From: Chloroflexota bacterium
Lineage (GTDB): Bacteria > Chloroflexota > Anaerolineae > Anaerolineales > Villigracilaceae
Length of the DNA: 64,000 bases
Assembly: GCA_016866215.1 (NCBI GenBank)
Contig: VGNE01000011.1
Span: forward strand, 1-64,000
Direction: 5' to 3'
Each line of letters opens with the position of its first letter. Position 1 is the first letter of the stretch. This document shows, in pieces, positions 25,957-35,433 of this stretch. Position numbers and translations under genes: made by a program. The notes beneath the pieces are model-generated. The model was not told the origin of the DNA. It saw nothing but the letters and a program-made list of their open reading frames with translations, and searched no databases.

Positions 25957-27228
25957 TCAGCGTGTCGCTTCGCCGCGTTTCACTCCGAGCATCAGCCATA
26001 ACGCGATCAGCATGAACATTGGCGCGATCAACATGATGACGTTGTAATTGTCCCCTGTCAGTTGAATTGCCAGGCCGTTCACGTTTGGACCGACGATCGC
26101 TGAAAACGTGGAGAATAGATAATACAAACCAGTGAACGTGCCGATGCGCGCCGCGCTGGTTAAATCCACGATCATGGGCAGGGAGTTGATGTTGATGAAA
26201 GCCCAACCTGCGCCGCCAAAGATCAGCAGAACGCCTGCAAGAGTGAGCATGCGCGCGCCGCCTTCCACGAGCGGAATGCCCACCAAAGGCAGCGGAGCAA
26301 TGCCTGTCAGCAAGGCGCTGGCTGGCGTAATATAAAGAAGTACTAAAATGATGGTAATAATCATCAAGCCCATGGAGATCGTGTTGCGACGCCCGATTTT
26401 TCCTGCGATGTATCCGGATGGGATCGCAAACAACACAAAGAACAAAGGGAGTACAGAAAGCAATGTGGCTCCGTCGCCCTCATGCAGGCCGAGGTGATTC
26501 TTTGCATAAAGCGTAAAGAATGTATCCACGGCTGAGAAGCCAATGAACCAGAAGAAGATGGCGAAGAGGATACGGATTCCACTTTTATCTTCGTTGGTGA
26601 ACACTTCGCGCAGGCTGGCGAGTATGCCGGGTTGTTCTTCTGTTGAATATTCTTTTGGTTCTTCAATGAAGAGATATACAGCGAGCGCGGAGAGAAGAAC
26701 CAATCCCGATCCTAGCCAGAAAGGAAAGTTGGGACTCATTTTATATAGTATGCCGCCCGTTTGCAGGGCAATGATCGCGCCAATACCGCCCATAAAATTG
26801 ATGATGCCATTCGCCTGCGAGCGAAAAGCAGACGGCGTAATATCGGGCATGAGCGCGATCACTGGGGTGCGCCATAATGCCGCGCTTAATAACAATGTGC
26901 TTGTGCAGGCTACGAACAAGGGCAGCGCAGCGGGGAGCGGGATCAAACCAAACGCAACGGCAGTGATCGGCGCGCCAATCAGCAGGAATGGAATGCGACG
27001 TCCCATGGGCGTGCGCAATCTATCTGACCATGCGCCGACGGGCGGTTGAATGAACAACGCCGCGATATTATCCAGTGTCATAAAGAAACCGACGATGATG
27101 GGTGAGAGATGGAATTTTTCTGAAAGAAAGATGGGGACAAAGGCGTTATATACTCCCCAAACCACACTTAAACCAAAAAAGCCAAAGCCGAGCAGGAAGG
27201 TCTTGCCGTAGTTCAGTCTTGTTGCCAT
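25957..27228 (-). CDS. MFS transporter
   Basis: A 423-residue major facilitator with 12 helices. The loop 2-3 motif is PPVGAWSDRLRTPMGRR and the matching C-terminal motif is GYIAGKIGRRNT. The overall pattern (FGVYNAFVPIFL, then FIQPPVGAWSD) resembles the sugar-cation symporter/SLC45-like branch. RBS GGAGGAAA. First gene of the run leading into the BMP importer, so it may handle a related substrate. Confidence 0.8.
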   Translation of the reverse strand: MATRLNYGKTFLLGFGFFGLSVVWGVYNAFVPIFLSEKFHLSPIIVGFFMTLDNIAALFIQPPVGAWSDRLRTPMGRRIPFLLIGAPITAVAFGLIPLPAALPLFVACTSTLLLSAALWRTPVIALMPDITPSAFRSQANGIINFMGGIGAIIALQTGGILYKMSPNFPFWLGSGLVLLSALAVYLFIEEPKEYSTEEQPGILASLREVFTNEDKSGIRILFAIFFWFIGFSAVDTFFTLYAKNHLGLHEGDGATLLSVLPLFFVLFAIPSGYIAGKIGRRNTISMGLMIITIILVLLYITPASALLTGIAPLPLVGIPLVEGGARMLTLAGVLLIFGGAGWAFININSLPMIVDLTSAARIGTFTGLYYLFSTFSAIVGPNVNGLAIQLTGDNYNVIMLIAPMFMLIALWLMLGVKRGEATR

Positions 27229-27335
27229 GTTTTCCTCCAGAGAAAATGTTGTGTGTTAGATGTTGTGTGTTACGTGTTGAGTATTGAGTTGATGGTCTTG
27301 ATACGCAATACGAATTACGGAACACGCAACACGAT
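27229..27335. repeat. short-word repeats between trmD and the MFS gene
   Basis: Reiterated words GTTGTGTGTTAGATG, GTTGTGTGTTACGTG and ATACGCAATACGAATTACGG fill the gap of 107 bp. They belong to the STRR-like class described in the findings. Confidence 0.55.
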
Positions 27336-28157
27336 TTACAATTTATCCAGAAACTTCAAATCTTCCTTACTCAATTCCGTTTTTTCCAACATATCGGGGC
27401 GTTTTTTAAAAGTTCTCAACAACGCCTGCTGGCGGCGCCATTTTTCTATTTTCGCATGGTCGCCTGAAAGCAAAATATCGGGCACTTTCCAGCCGCGAAA
27501 TTCAGGCGGACGTGTGTAATGCGGATATTCGAGCAGACCCATGGCATGTGAGTCATCTTGTGCGCCGGTGGGGTCGCCCAACACATCGGGTAATAATCGT
27601 GCAATCGCGTCTATGAGGATCAACGCGGGCAGTTCGCCGCCTGTCAGCACGTAATCGCCAATGGAGATTTCATCTGTCACAAGATGCTCACGGATGCGTT
27701 CGTCAATCCCTTCGTAACGTCCGCACAGCAAAACAATGCGCGGGTATTGGGAGAGTTCCTGTGCGATGCTCTGGTTGAAGACGCGTCCCTGTGGAGTGAG
27801 TAAAATAATTGGGATGTTTGAATCGGGCCCGGGCGAGGAAGGAGGCGGTTCGCCCTGAGCGGAAGCCGAGCGTTCTTCGAGGCTGTAGCGGTGTCCTGAG
27901 CCTGTCGAAGGGTCGAAGGGCGTATGTATTCCCAGTACAGATTCTATCGCTTCAAACACAGGTTCTGGTTTCATCACCATCCCACCGCCGCCGCCATAGG
28001 GCGTGTCGTCGGTCATGTGGTGCTTGTCATGTGTGTAATCGCGAATGTTATGCACGCGCACGTTGATCAAATCCCGTTCACGGGCGCGTTTGATGATGCT
28101 GGTTTCAAGATAAGAGGGGAACACTTCGGGCAGGAGGGTGAAGACCTCAAATTGCAT
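27336..28157 (-). CDS. trmD: tRNA (guanine37-N1)-methyltransferase
   Basis: Methylates G37 of tRNAs with SAM, preventing +1 frameshifts. Key motifs are [31 protein letters not shown] and [15 protein letters not shown], the trefoil knot. 273 residues against a usual 230-250: about 30 residues (from [10 protein letters not shown] to PPPSSPG) are inserted between the G-rich loop and [11 protein letters not shown], encoded by a repeat. A TAAAAT box 6 nt before the ATG suggests a leaderless mRNA. Confidence 0.92.
   Translation of the reverse strand: MQFEVFTLLPEVFPSYLETSIIKRARERDLINVRVHNIRDYTHDKHHMTDDTPYGGGGGMVMKPEPVFEAIESVLGIHTPFDPSTGSGHRYSLEERSASAQGEPPPSSPGPDSNIPIILLTPQGRVFNQSIAQELSQYPRIVLLCGRYEGIDERIREHLVTDEISIGDYVLTGGELPALILIDAIARLLPDVLGDPTGAQDDSHAMGLLEYPHYTRPPEFRGWKVPDILLSGDHAKIEKWRRQQALLRTFKKRPDMLEKTELSKEDLKFLDKL
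27826..27925. repeat. palindromic repeat inserted in frame in trmD
   Basis: Contains CCTGAGCCTGTCGAAGGG and CGCCCTGAGCGGAAGCCGAG on the plus strand. The first is the reverse complement of the CCTTCGACA..GCTCAGG core in cysM and the ABC ATPase gene. The reading frame of trmD is kept across it. Confidence 0.65.
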
Positions 28158-28466
28158 AAAGCGATTTTAACATAGAAGTTTTTTGGTGTGTTGTTTGCGC
28201 CGTTGAGATTTGCTACCATTTTGATCGAAGGATTTTCTATTTAGAACTAACCTTGAAGATTGGAAGACGATTCCAGGAAATAATAAAATCATACGGTTGA
28301 ACCAGATCAGGATCGCGATTGAAGCTGCAATCCTGAATAGATATCCGCTTGGACATGGGCGTTTCCTTAAAAGCAGCAGGTTTGCTCACTCGAAGACGTT
28401 AGAAGCAAATTAGAATTCGAAACCCGCTGCTTGACGATGCTTTCCTGCGGATGGTAATATGAATTC
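28158..28466. other. divergent promoter region, trmD / TPR gene
   Basis: About 309 bp without a gene. On the plus strand TTGACG (28431-28436), an 18-nt spacer and TAATAT (28455-28460) end 6 nt before the ATG of the TPR gene, a good leaderless promoter. The minus-strand TAAAAT of trmD lies near 28164-28169. The middle shows no structure I can name. Confidence 0.6.
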
Positions 28467-29756
28467 ATGTATCTAAAAGGAAGTAAATGGAGTATGAACC
28501 GTCGCAGAACCAGACCCAACTGGTTCCGCATTATTTTGCTCTGCCTGCTCGTGTTGGGCGGCTCGTATGTCAATCGGTTCATTCTCCCGAATCAAACTCC
28601 CCTCGGCGTATCTTCGCCAACGCCAACAACCGCGCCCGATACGTTCATTGCGCAGGCTGAAGAGTTGTTCAAACAAGGCAAGCTGATCCCTGCCATTGAT
28701 GCCTACCGTCAGGCAATTTCATCGCGTCGTGACGACCCCGCTATTTACGTCATGCTGGCGCGCACTCTTGTTTTTGCAGGCCAGTATAAAGAAGCGCAGA
28801 CCAATGCTGAAGATGCATTACTGCTTAATCCGGGCAATTCCATGGCGCATGCTGTGCTTGCCTGGGCGCTCAGTTTTCAAAGCGAGTATCTCGAAGCTGA
28901 ATCCAGCATCAAACGCGCATTGGAACTTGATCCCAATAATGCCATGGCTCATGCGTATTATGTCGAGATCCTGGTTGATTCCTACTATAACGGAACAGGT
29001 TCTTTCGAAGGTGTTGAAAAGGCAATTGAGGAATCAAAAGTTGCCATTGCACTGGCGCCGAATACATTGGAAACCCATCGCGCGCGCGGTATTATTCTTG
29101 AAGCCACAGCCAATTATGAGGAAGCCATCCGCGAATACGAAGCCGCGATCGCGATCAATAGCAATATCGCGGATTTGCATCTTAATATTGGGAACAACTA
29201 TCGCGCCCTCGGAATTTATGACAAAGCGGTCGAATCTTACACGCGTGCGAACGCCCTTAACCCTGAGAACCCATTACCTGATCTGTATATGTCCCGCACC
29301 TATGCCACCATTGGCGAGTATGGCAAAGCCATGCAGTATGCTGAATCTGCTGTGGTAGATGACCCTGCGGATACAAATCTGCGCGGCAACCTGGGCGTCA
29401 TGTACTATCGCAATTCATACTGGCCCGAAGCCGTTGAGCAATTTAGATATGTAGCCAATGGCGGGTTCACGGAGGATGGCGTTCAACTTGATGCAATTGC
29501 TCTTACCCCGAGCGCCCGAATTGCAGAATATTATTTCACATACGGACTCGCGCTTGCGCGTCTGAATCAATGCGGCGAGGCTTTGCAGATCGCGCAGATG
29601 ATCATTGCCCGCGTTCCATCAGATGAACTGGCGGTGGAGAATGCCAATGCGATCAACAGCCGTTGTGAACAAAATCTTTTGCGGACTCCAGTTCCGCTTC
29701 CTCCTACGGGGACGTTTGATTCTGTTTCGACGGCTGCGCCTACGCCCACACCATGA
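28467..29756 (+). CDS. membrane-anchored TPR protein (first of pair)
   Basis: 429 residues: a basic N-terminus, one transmembrane helix (about 18-36), a Pro/Thr linker and then roughly eight tetratricopeptide repeats (60-330), for example AYRQAISSRRDDPAIYVML and AESSIKRALELDPNNAMAHA. A Pro/Thr-rich tail follows. TPR arrays bind other proteins; the partner is unknown. The stop overlaps the next TPR gene by 4 bp, so the two products probably act together at the membrane. Confidence 0.75.
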   Translation: MYLKGSKWSMNRRRTRPNWFRIILLCLLVLGGSYVNRFILPNQTPLGVSSPTPTTAPDTFIAQAEELFKQGKLIPAIDAYRQAISSRRDDPAIYVMLARTLVFAGQYKEAQTNAEDALLLNPGNSMAHAVLAWALSFQSEYLEAESSIKRALELDPNNAMAHAYYVEILVDSYYNGTGSFEGVEKAIEESKVAIALAPNTLETHRARGIILEATANYEEAIREYEAAIAINSNIADLHLNIGNNYRALGIYDKAVESYTRANALNPENPLPDLYMSRTYATIGEYGKAMQYAESAVVDDPADTNLRGNLGVMYYRNSYWPEAVEQFRYVANGGFTEDGVQLDAIALTPSARIAEYYFTYGLALARLNQCGEALQIAQMIIARVPSDELAVENANAINSRCEQNLLRTPVPLPPTGTFDSVSTAAPTPTP

Positions 29757-31198
29757 ATATTAACCAAAGACGCAACATCTTTCGCCGCCGCGCTGAATCC
29801 AATGTCTATCGCATGTTCTTCTGGGTCATTTTGATACTCGGAGGGATTTGGCTGATCCGCTCTGTGGATCAGGGCGAGATCAAGCCTTTGTTTTTGCCCA
29901 CCCCCACCCCCACACGGTTTGCCCAATCTTATGCAATTGAAGGGGATGCCTTATTTACAGCCGGCAAGTTGGAAGATTCCATTGCCGCAGATGGCAAGGT
30001 AAGTCCCGGCGCGATTACTGCCTACCGCGAAGCTGTAAAGGTGAATCCGAACGATGTGAATGCGTGGGCGAGGTTGTCGCGAATTCAAACGTATTCCACG
30101 GCTCAGCTTGTAAAAAGAGATGCCATTCTAGTTCGTCTGGAAGAGGCCATCGCGTCCGCTGAAAAAGCTGTGGAAGTAAACCCTGATGACAGTTATGCTC
30201 ATGCAGTCTATGCCTTTGCATTGAATTGGAGGGCGTCATTCGTTGCAGATGATCGTGAAAGACAGGCCCTGCTGACAAAATCTGAGCAGGAGGCCGTGCG
30301 CGCTTTGCAATTGGATAATACCAACACGCTCGCATTGGCTTTCTACGCCGAAGTGTTGGTGGACCAGCAAAAATGGACGCAAGCCCAGCAAAACATCGAG
30401 CAGGCTTTGGAACGGGATCCATCTTTGATGGATGTGCATCGGGTCCACGCATATGTACTTGAATCGCTGGGTGAATACGCGCTCGCAATCGAAGCCTATG
30501 ACCGCGCCATTGCAATCGCGCCAAACCTGACGTTTTTATATCTGCGGGCGGGAGCGGGGTATCGCCGCCTTGCGTTTGAAAGCCCCAACGAGCAAGTTCA
30601 ACGCCAGCTTTACGAAAAATCACTTGAATATTTCGCACAGACCGCTCGCATCAACCAGCAGTTGGGTGTGCAGGACCCGGCGCCGTATCTCTCCATTGCG
30701 AGGACATATTCCCAGATGGGTGAGTTCTTCATTGCCATCCGCAACGTGCAGAAGACCATCGAATTCCAACCTGATAACCCGGTTTTTTACGGCGAGTTGG
30801 GCGTGCTGTATCACAAAAACCGCAATTATGAGACCGGTATCCTGGCGCTCAAATGCGTGGTGCGGGGTTGCACTGCAGAAGAATCCTGTGATGGACGCGG
30901 GGGATGTGGACCCAATGACACTCCCGCGGATGTAGTGGGACTTCCGCTCACGATCAGCACGGTCTATTATTACGATGTCTATGCTTCCGAATTAGCGGCC
31001 TTGAGTACACCCAAAAAGAGTTATTGTGACGAAGCGCTGGCAGTAGCATCAGAGATCGAAGCCTCAGAATTCGATAACGACCCCAACATTGCCGCAGATA
31101 TTGTAGTGGTTCGTATTTTCTGTACCTTCGCACCCGAAACGCCAACTGTAACTCTTGAGCCTGCCCTGATAGATACAACGCCAACCGCAAAGCCGTGA
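29753..31198 (+). CDS. membrane-anchored TPR protein (second of pair)
   Basis: 481 residues with the same plan as its partner: one helix (about 20-40), a short Pro/Thr linker, then TPRs over 50-380, including ALERDPSLMDVHRVHAYVL and AIEAYDRAIAIAPNLTFLY. Near 375-395 a Cys-rich insert (CVVRGCTAEESCDGRGGCG) could bind metal or form disulfides if outside; unusual for TPR proteins. The end is Thr/Pro-rich. Function unknown. Confidence 0.73.
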   Translation: MNINQRRNIFRRRAESNVYRMFFWVILILGGIWLIRSVDQGEIKPLFLPTPTPTRFAQSYAIEGDALFTAGKLEDSIAADGKVSPGAITAYREAVKVNPNDVNAWARLSRIQTYSTAQLVKRDAILVRLEEAIASAEKAVEVNPDDSYAHAVYAFALNWRASFVADDRERQALLTKSEQEAVRALQLDNTNTLALAFYAEVLVDQQKWTQAQQNIEQALERDPSLMDVHRVHAYVLESLGEYALAIEAYDRAIAIAPNLTFLYLRAGAGYRRLAFESPNEQVQRQLYEKSLEYFAQTARINQQLGVQDPAPYLSIARTYSQMGEFFIAIRNVQKTIEFQPDNPVFYGELGVLYHKNRNYETGILALKCVVRGCTAEESCDGRGGCGPNDTPADVVGLPLTISTVYYYDVYASELAALSTPKKSYCDEALAVASEIEASEFDNDPNIAADIVVVRIFCTFAPETPTVTLEPALIDTTPTAKP

Positions 31199-31362
31199 TG
31201 TTTTAAGGAATGCGGCCTTTAGTTCGTATTCTGCTAAAGAGGGGGAATGCTTATTGGAACTGAACCAGCCCACAGTTAAATCCGAGGCGGTGTCCTGTGA
31301 GCGGTGAAGCCTTGTCGAAAAGCGTAATACGTCAGAGTTTTGTAAGAATTTTTACAATCCCC

Positions 31363-31391
31363 TTGACTTGACCAATTTAACTGGGTAATAT
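31363..31391 (+). promoter_or_regulatory. sigma-A promoter of groESL
   Basis: TTGACT at 31363-31368, 17-nt spacer, TAATAT at 31386-31391. The predicted start of transcription (about 31398) falls inside the CIRCE operator, so HrcA bound there would block initiation. Confidence 0.8.
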
Positions 31392-31396
31392 TGCAA

Positions 31397-31423
31397 TTAG
31401 CACTCTCGGTAATCGAGTGCTAA
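31397..31423 (+). promoter_or_regulatory. CIRCE operator (HrcA site)
   Basis: TTAGCACTC (31397-31405), 9-nt spacer, GAGTGCTAA (31415-31423): a perfect copy of the 9-9-9 heat-shock operator. hrcA itself is not in the window. Confidence 0.97.
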
Positions 31424-31467
31424 TTGTGTGTTTATTCAAAATTTCAAATCCCTTATGGAGGCAAGAA

Positions 31468-31764
31468 ATGGCAAAAATCTCATTTAAACCTTTGGGCGGC
31501 CGCGTGCTGGTGGATCCCATCGAACAGGAAGAAGTTACCGCTGGCGGTATCGTTCTTCCCGAAACCGCGAAGGAAAAACCACAGCAGGCGAAGGTGCTGG
31601 CTGTTGGCCCCGGTGACCGAAATGACAAGGGCGAACGCGTCGCCATGGATGTGAAAGTCGGTGATGTGGTGCTCTTCGCCAAGTACTCTGGTACTGAAGT
31701 CAAAATGGATGGCAAGAAATTGCTGATCATGCGCGAAAGTGATCTTCTCGGTATCGTCGGATAA
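31468..31764 (+). CDS. groES: co-chaperonin GroES
   Basis: Heptameric lid of GroEL. 98 residues from ATG 31468, which has RBS GGAGG 6 nt upstream; the frame runs further up but only through the leader. [21 protein letters not shown], the mobile loop and [21 protein letters not shown] are all typical. First gene of groESL under CIRCE control. Confidence 0.97.
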   Translation: MAKISFKPLGGRVLVDPIEQEEVTAGGIVLPETAKEKPQQAKVLAVGPGDRNDKGERVAMDVKVGDVVLFAKYSGTEVKMDGKKLLIMRESDLLGIVG

Positions 31765-31837
31765 TTCTGTCGCTCCTGCGGCGCCAACTTAGGCGCCGAG
31801 GAAAACCCTAAAGCAAAAAACTCAAAGGATGTGAACT

Positions 31838-33499
31838 ATGGCTGCTAAACAAATTGTATTTTCAGAAGAAGCCCGCCGTAAGCTTAAGAACGGCATGACA
31901 GTAGTTGCGAACGCTGTTTCCGCAACCCTCGGCCCCAAAGGCCGCAATGTGGCAATTGACCGCAAATTCGGTTCCCCCACCATTACACATGACGGCGTTT
32001 CCGTTGCAAAGGAAATCGAGCTCGAAGACCCGTTCGAGAATATGGGTGCGCAACTTTTGAAGGAAGCCGCTCAGAAAACCAATGATATTGCCGGTGACGG
32101 TACAACCACCTCCACCATTTTGGCTTATGCCATCGTTACCGAGGGCTTGAAGGCTCTCGAAGCGGGTTATAACCCCATGCTGCTCAAGCGCGGCATTGAA
32201 CTTGCCACCGAAACCGTTGTTACCGAACTCAAAAAGAACTCTGTCAAGATCGATACCAAGGAAGAGATCGCATCTGTTGCAACCAACTCGGCGGCGGATG
32301 CAGAAATCGGTGACTTGATTGCCCGCGTCATGGACAAGGTCGGCAAAGACGGCGTTATCACCGTCGAAGAGTCCAAGACCATGCAATTCGAAGAAGATTA
32401 TGTCGAAGGTATGCAGTTTGACCGTGGTTACCTCTCCCCCTACTTCATCACCAGCGCCGAACATATGGAAGCCCAGATCAGCGACGCCTATGTCCTGATC
32501 TACGACAAGAAGATCTCCGCCGCGCAGGACATCGTTCCTTTGCTTGAGAAGCTCGTCCAGCTTGGCAAGCGTGAACTCGTCATCATCGCTGAAGATGTGG
32601 ACGGTGAAGCCCTCGCCACCCTCATTTTGAACAAGATCCGCGGTATGCTCAATGTGCTCGCCATCAAGGCTCCCGGCTTCGGTGACCGCCGCAAAGCCAT
32701 GTTGCAAGACATAGCTGTGCTGACTGGCGGACAGGTCATCTCCGAAGAGACCGGTCGTAAACTCGAATCCGCTACCGTGCAAGACCTTGGCCGCGCCGAG
32801 AAGGTTATCTCTGACAAAGAGAATACCACCATCATTGGCGGCAAGGGCAAGAAGAGTGAAATCGAAGGCCGCATCAAGGAAATCCGCATCGAGACCGACA
32901 AGAGCACCAGCGATTACGACAAGGAAAAGCTTCAGGAACGTCTCGCCAAGCTCAGCGGTGGTGTTGCCATCATCCGCGTTGGCGCCGCAACGGAAACTGA
33001 AATGAAGGAAAAGAAGCACCGCGTGGAAGATGCCCTCTCAGCGGCGCGAGCCGCAGTTGAAGAAGGAATTGTCCCCGGTGGTGAAATCTCCCTCATCAAC
33101 GCCGCTGTCAAACTGGATAAACTCGCCAAGTTACATGCTGAAGATGCGAATGAAGAAATCAAAGTCGGCATCAACATTGTCAAGAAGGCGCTCGAAGCCC
33201 CGATCCGCAAACTCGCTTCAAATGCTGGCGAAGATGGTTCCGTCATCATTGACACTGTGCGCCGCACCGCCGCCGAGAAAAAGAATTCGAACATCGGCTT
33301 CAATGTGCTGACCGGCGAATACGTGGACATGATCAAAGTCGGCGTGATTGACCCCGTCAAAGTTGTGCGCGGCGCTCTCGAAAACGCTGCATCCATCGCC
33401 GCGATGATCCTGACTACAGACGTGCTCATCACTGACATGCCTGAGAAAGAAAAGGCCCCTGCCATGCCTCCTGGCGGCATGGGCGGTATGGACTACTAA
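31838..33499 (+). CDS. groEL: chaperonin GroEL
   Basis: 60-kDa chaperonin, 553 residues, complete. ATP-binding AGDGTTTST and the apical and equatorial segments are conserved, and the tail ends in a Gly/Met-rich [10 protein letters not shown]. It lies 73 bp after groES. High G+C at third positions fits a highly expressed gene. A long antisense frame over the same region is only a shadow. Confidence 0.98.
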   Translation: MAAKQIVFSEEARRKLKNGMTVVANAVSATLGPKGRNVAIDRKFGSPTITHDGVSVAKEIELEDPFENMGAQLLKEAAQKTNDIAGDGTTTSTILAYAIVTEGLKALEAGYNPMLLKRGIELATETVVTELKKNSVKIDTKEEIASVATNSAADAEIGDLIARVMDKVGKDGVITVEESKTMQFEEDYVEGMQFDRGYLSPYFITSAEHMEAQISDAYVLIYDKKISAAQDIVPLLEKLVQLGKRELVIIAEDVDGEALATLILNKIRGMLNVLAIKAPGFGDRRKAMLQDIAVLTGGQVISEETGRKLESATVQDLGRAEKVISDKENTTIIGGKGKKSEIEGRIKEIRIETDKSTSDYDKEKLQERLAKLSGGVAIIRVGAATETEMKEKKHRVEDALSAARAAVEEGIVPGGEISLINAAVKLDKLAKLHAEDANEEIKVGINIVKKALEAPIRKLASNAGEDGSVIIDTVRRTAAEKKNSNIGFNVLTGEYVDMIKVGVIDPVKVVRGALENAASIAAMILTTDVLITDMPEKEKAPAMPPGGMGGMDY

Positions 33500-33521
33500 A
33501 CCTGCCCACCAACAAATCTGT

Positions 33522-33554
33522 AGGGACACAGCGACGCTGTGTCCCTGCGTTTTT
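33522..33554 (+). terminator. groESL terminator
   Basis: AGGGACACAGCG and CGCTGTGTCCCT form a 12-bp arm pair with a minimal loop, followed by GCGTTTTT. It stands 22 bp after the groEL stop. The arms resemble those of other hairpins in the window (2361, 40316). Confidence 0.85.
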
Positions 33555-33558
33555 AATT

Positions 33559-33564
33559 TATAAT
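33559..33564 (+). promoter_or_regulatory. -10 box, leaderless start of the parvulin gene
   Basis: TATAAT followed by 6 nt and the ATG at 33571. No clear -35 is visible because the groEL terminator lies immediately upstream. Confidence 0.55.
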
Positions 33565-33570
33565 GCTGGA

Positions 33571-34518
33571 ATGCTTTTAAAATCCCGTTTCATAAACAAG
33601 ACCTCGGAAGCCTCACGTAAGACTCCTCAAATAGGACGAATCTCAACAGACTTCCGAAGTCTGCTATTAATCATCGCTTTTGGATTAAGCGCCTGCGCCT
33701 CGTTCTGGACAACTCACACGCCCACTCCCCAACTGCCAACTGCCACGCCCGAGCCTCCGACTGCCACTCCTCCGCCCTCGGTGGCGATTGTAAATGGAGA
33801 GTACATTACCCTTGCGGAGTTTCAAGCCGAGCTGGCGCGCTATCAATCCGCTCAGACTGCGCTGGGTGTCACTGTTTCAGATGAGGCAGCAAATAAGATT
33901 GTTCTGGAAGATATGATCACGCAATTTTTATTGGCCCAAACCGCGAGGGAATCGAATTTCAATTTGACAGAATCAGACCTCCAGTCCAGAATGGATGCGC
34001 TGGCTTCTGAAATCGGTGGGGCACAAGACTTGTCGGCATGGCAGTCTGCCTACGGCTACGACGATGCGACATTTCAAGTCGCATTGAAGCGTTCGGTTGA
34101 ATCTGCCTGGATGCGGGATAAAATCATTGCGGATGTGCCAGCTGTTGTTGAACAAATTCACGTGCGCCAGATTTTGACCTATAATGAGGAAGATGCGCGC
34201 GCAGCGCTTGAAGAGTTAAAAGCTGGTGCGGATTTTGATGAAATTGCTGCATTGTATGATCCGATCACACTTGGCGAGTTGGGATGGGTGCCGCGCGGTT
34301 ATCTGTTGGATGCAAGCGCCGATGAGGCTGTCTTTGCTTTACAGGCTGGCATGTATTCTGAGATTATTGCAACCAATGCCGGCTATCATATCTTTAAGGC
34401 GCTTGAACGCGGTGATCATCCGTTATCCCCGGATGCCTTACTGACCATGCAGGAACTGGCTTTAAGAAACTGGCTTGTTGAAAAACGCGCAAATAGTGAT
34501 ATTGTATTAGCCCCATGA
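33571..34518 (+). CDS. parvulin-type peptidyl-prolyl isomerase lipoprotein
   Basis: An extracytoplasmic foldase of the SurA/PrsA kind. Signal region, lipobox near LSACAS, Pro/Thr linker (50-70), a SurA-N-like helical part (75-185) and one rotamase domain (about 190-300) with IHVRQILTYNEEDARAAL and GELGWVPRG. The first 30 residues include a short palindrome in frame (CAGACTTCCGAAGTCTG, 33647-33663) encoding STDFRSLL. Position behind groESL fits a folding function. Confidence 0.82.
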   Translation: MLLKSRFINKTSEASRKTPQIGRISTDFRSLLLIIAFGLSACASFWTTHTPTPQLPTATPEPPTATPPPSVAIVNGEYITLAEFQAELARYQSAQTALGVTVSDEAANKIVLEDMITQFLLAQTARESNFNLTESDLQSRMDALASEIGGAQDLSAWQSAYGYDDATFQVALKRSVESAWMRDKIIADVPAVVEQIHVRQILTYNEEDARAALEELKAGADFDEIAALYDPITLGELGWVPRGYLLDASADEAVFALQAGMYSEIIATNAGYHIFKALERGDHPLSPDALLTMQELALRNWLVEKRANSDIVLAP

Positions 34519-34573
34519 GATTGGCGTGGAAATCCTTATCTTTTGAAATAAGAATTATTTTCGGAGCAGCAGA

Positions 34574-35296
34574 ATGAGCAATTACAACTATAAAGAACCT
34601 CGCGCACCTAAAAAGAAAAGCTCCCGCATTCAGTTGTGGGATTTGTTAAGTATGCTCACTTTGATCGTTGCGCTATGTGTTGGCCTGTACTTTGTGGCGA
34701 TCTTCCTGATGCCCAACTCCGCTTTTAATCCTTTTCCGCCTGCCCCACCCAATCTTAATTTACCTCCCACTCCTACCATCACAGCGATTCAATTACAGCC
34801 AACGTGGACACTCACTCCTGCAAATGTGACTGAAACGCCCACCCTCTTGCCAACTTTCACCTTGCAGCCATCGCCAACGATTGTATCGCTGGTGACTCCC
34901 CCATTACCCACCAAGACACCCAAAGCGCCCTTCTCTGCGACCATCACCTACATTGACAGTACGATCATTCATCCCGAACCGGGTTGCAACTGGCAGGGCG
35001 TAGGCGGAACGATCGTGGATGCCAACAATGCAGATATGCTGCGCATCACCATCCGCCTCGTCGGTTTTTATAACGGTAAAACAAAGAACGAGTTGACTGT
35101 CAGCAGTATTGCTCCCGCCTATGGAAAATCCGGCTACGAATTTTTCCTGGGCACAGTGCCATTATCATCCAGGGGTGAATTATACATTCAGATCCTGGAC
35201 CAGGCTGGCCTGCCTCTCTCTGACAATGTTTACATTGATACCTTTAAGGATTGTTCCAAGAACCTGGTGCTGGTGAGATTCAAGAAGAATCCTTGA
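34574..35296 (+). CDS. single-pass membrane protein, unknown function
   Basis: 240 residues that I do not recognise as a family. A Lys-rich cytoplasmic start, one helix (about 25-47), a long Pro/Thr linker (50-115) and a C-terminal beta-rich domain with two Cys (HPEPGCNWQGVGGTIVDANN and DTFKDCSKNLVLV), which could form a disulfide outside the cell. The layout is like the Pro/Thr-linker lipoproteins at 15891-19581 but without a lipobox. 55 bp after the parvulin gene. Confidence 0.6.
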   Translation: MSNYNYKEPRAPKKKSSRIQLWDLLSMLTLIVALCVGLYFVAIFLMPNSAFNPFPPAPPNLNLPPTPTITAIQLQPTWTLTPANVTETPTLLPTFTLQPSPTIVSLVTPPLPTKTPKAPFSATITYIDSTIIHPEPGCNWQGVGGTIVDANNADMLRITIRLVGFYNGKTKNELTVSSIAPAYGKSGYEFFLGTVPLSSRGELYIQILDQAGLPLSDNVYIDTFKDCSKNLVLVRFKKNP

Positions 35297-35354
35297 TCTG
35301 GAATTTGAGGAATTAAAGAAGAGAAGGGTGAAGATAAAAGTAAGAAGTGATAAG

Positions 35355-35391
35355 ACAAAGTCCGTTGTTTAATCAGCAACGGACTTTGTTT
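35355..35391. terminator. bidirectional terminator
   Basis: ACAAAGTCCGTTG and CAACGGACTTTGT form a 13-bp stem with T-rich ends on both strands. It separates the convergent membrane protein gene and ilvE. The bases after it (TTTACCTGTTTACCTGTCTA) are short-word repeats. Confidence 0.85.
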
Positions 35392-35433
35392 ACCTGTTTA
35401 CCTGTCTACTTGTTTGCCTGTATACGATTTCCC

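Noticed and set aside
31862-33019. 385-codon antisense frame over groEL
   Set aside because: A mirror of strong codon bias in groEL; no similarity, RBS or promoter.
35391-35425. Possible CRISPR-like direct repeats in the TTTACCTG words
   Set aside because: Units are short, degenerate and without spacers of constant length; they fit the short-word repeat class.
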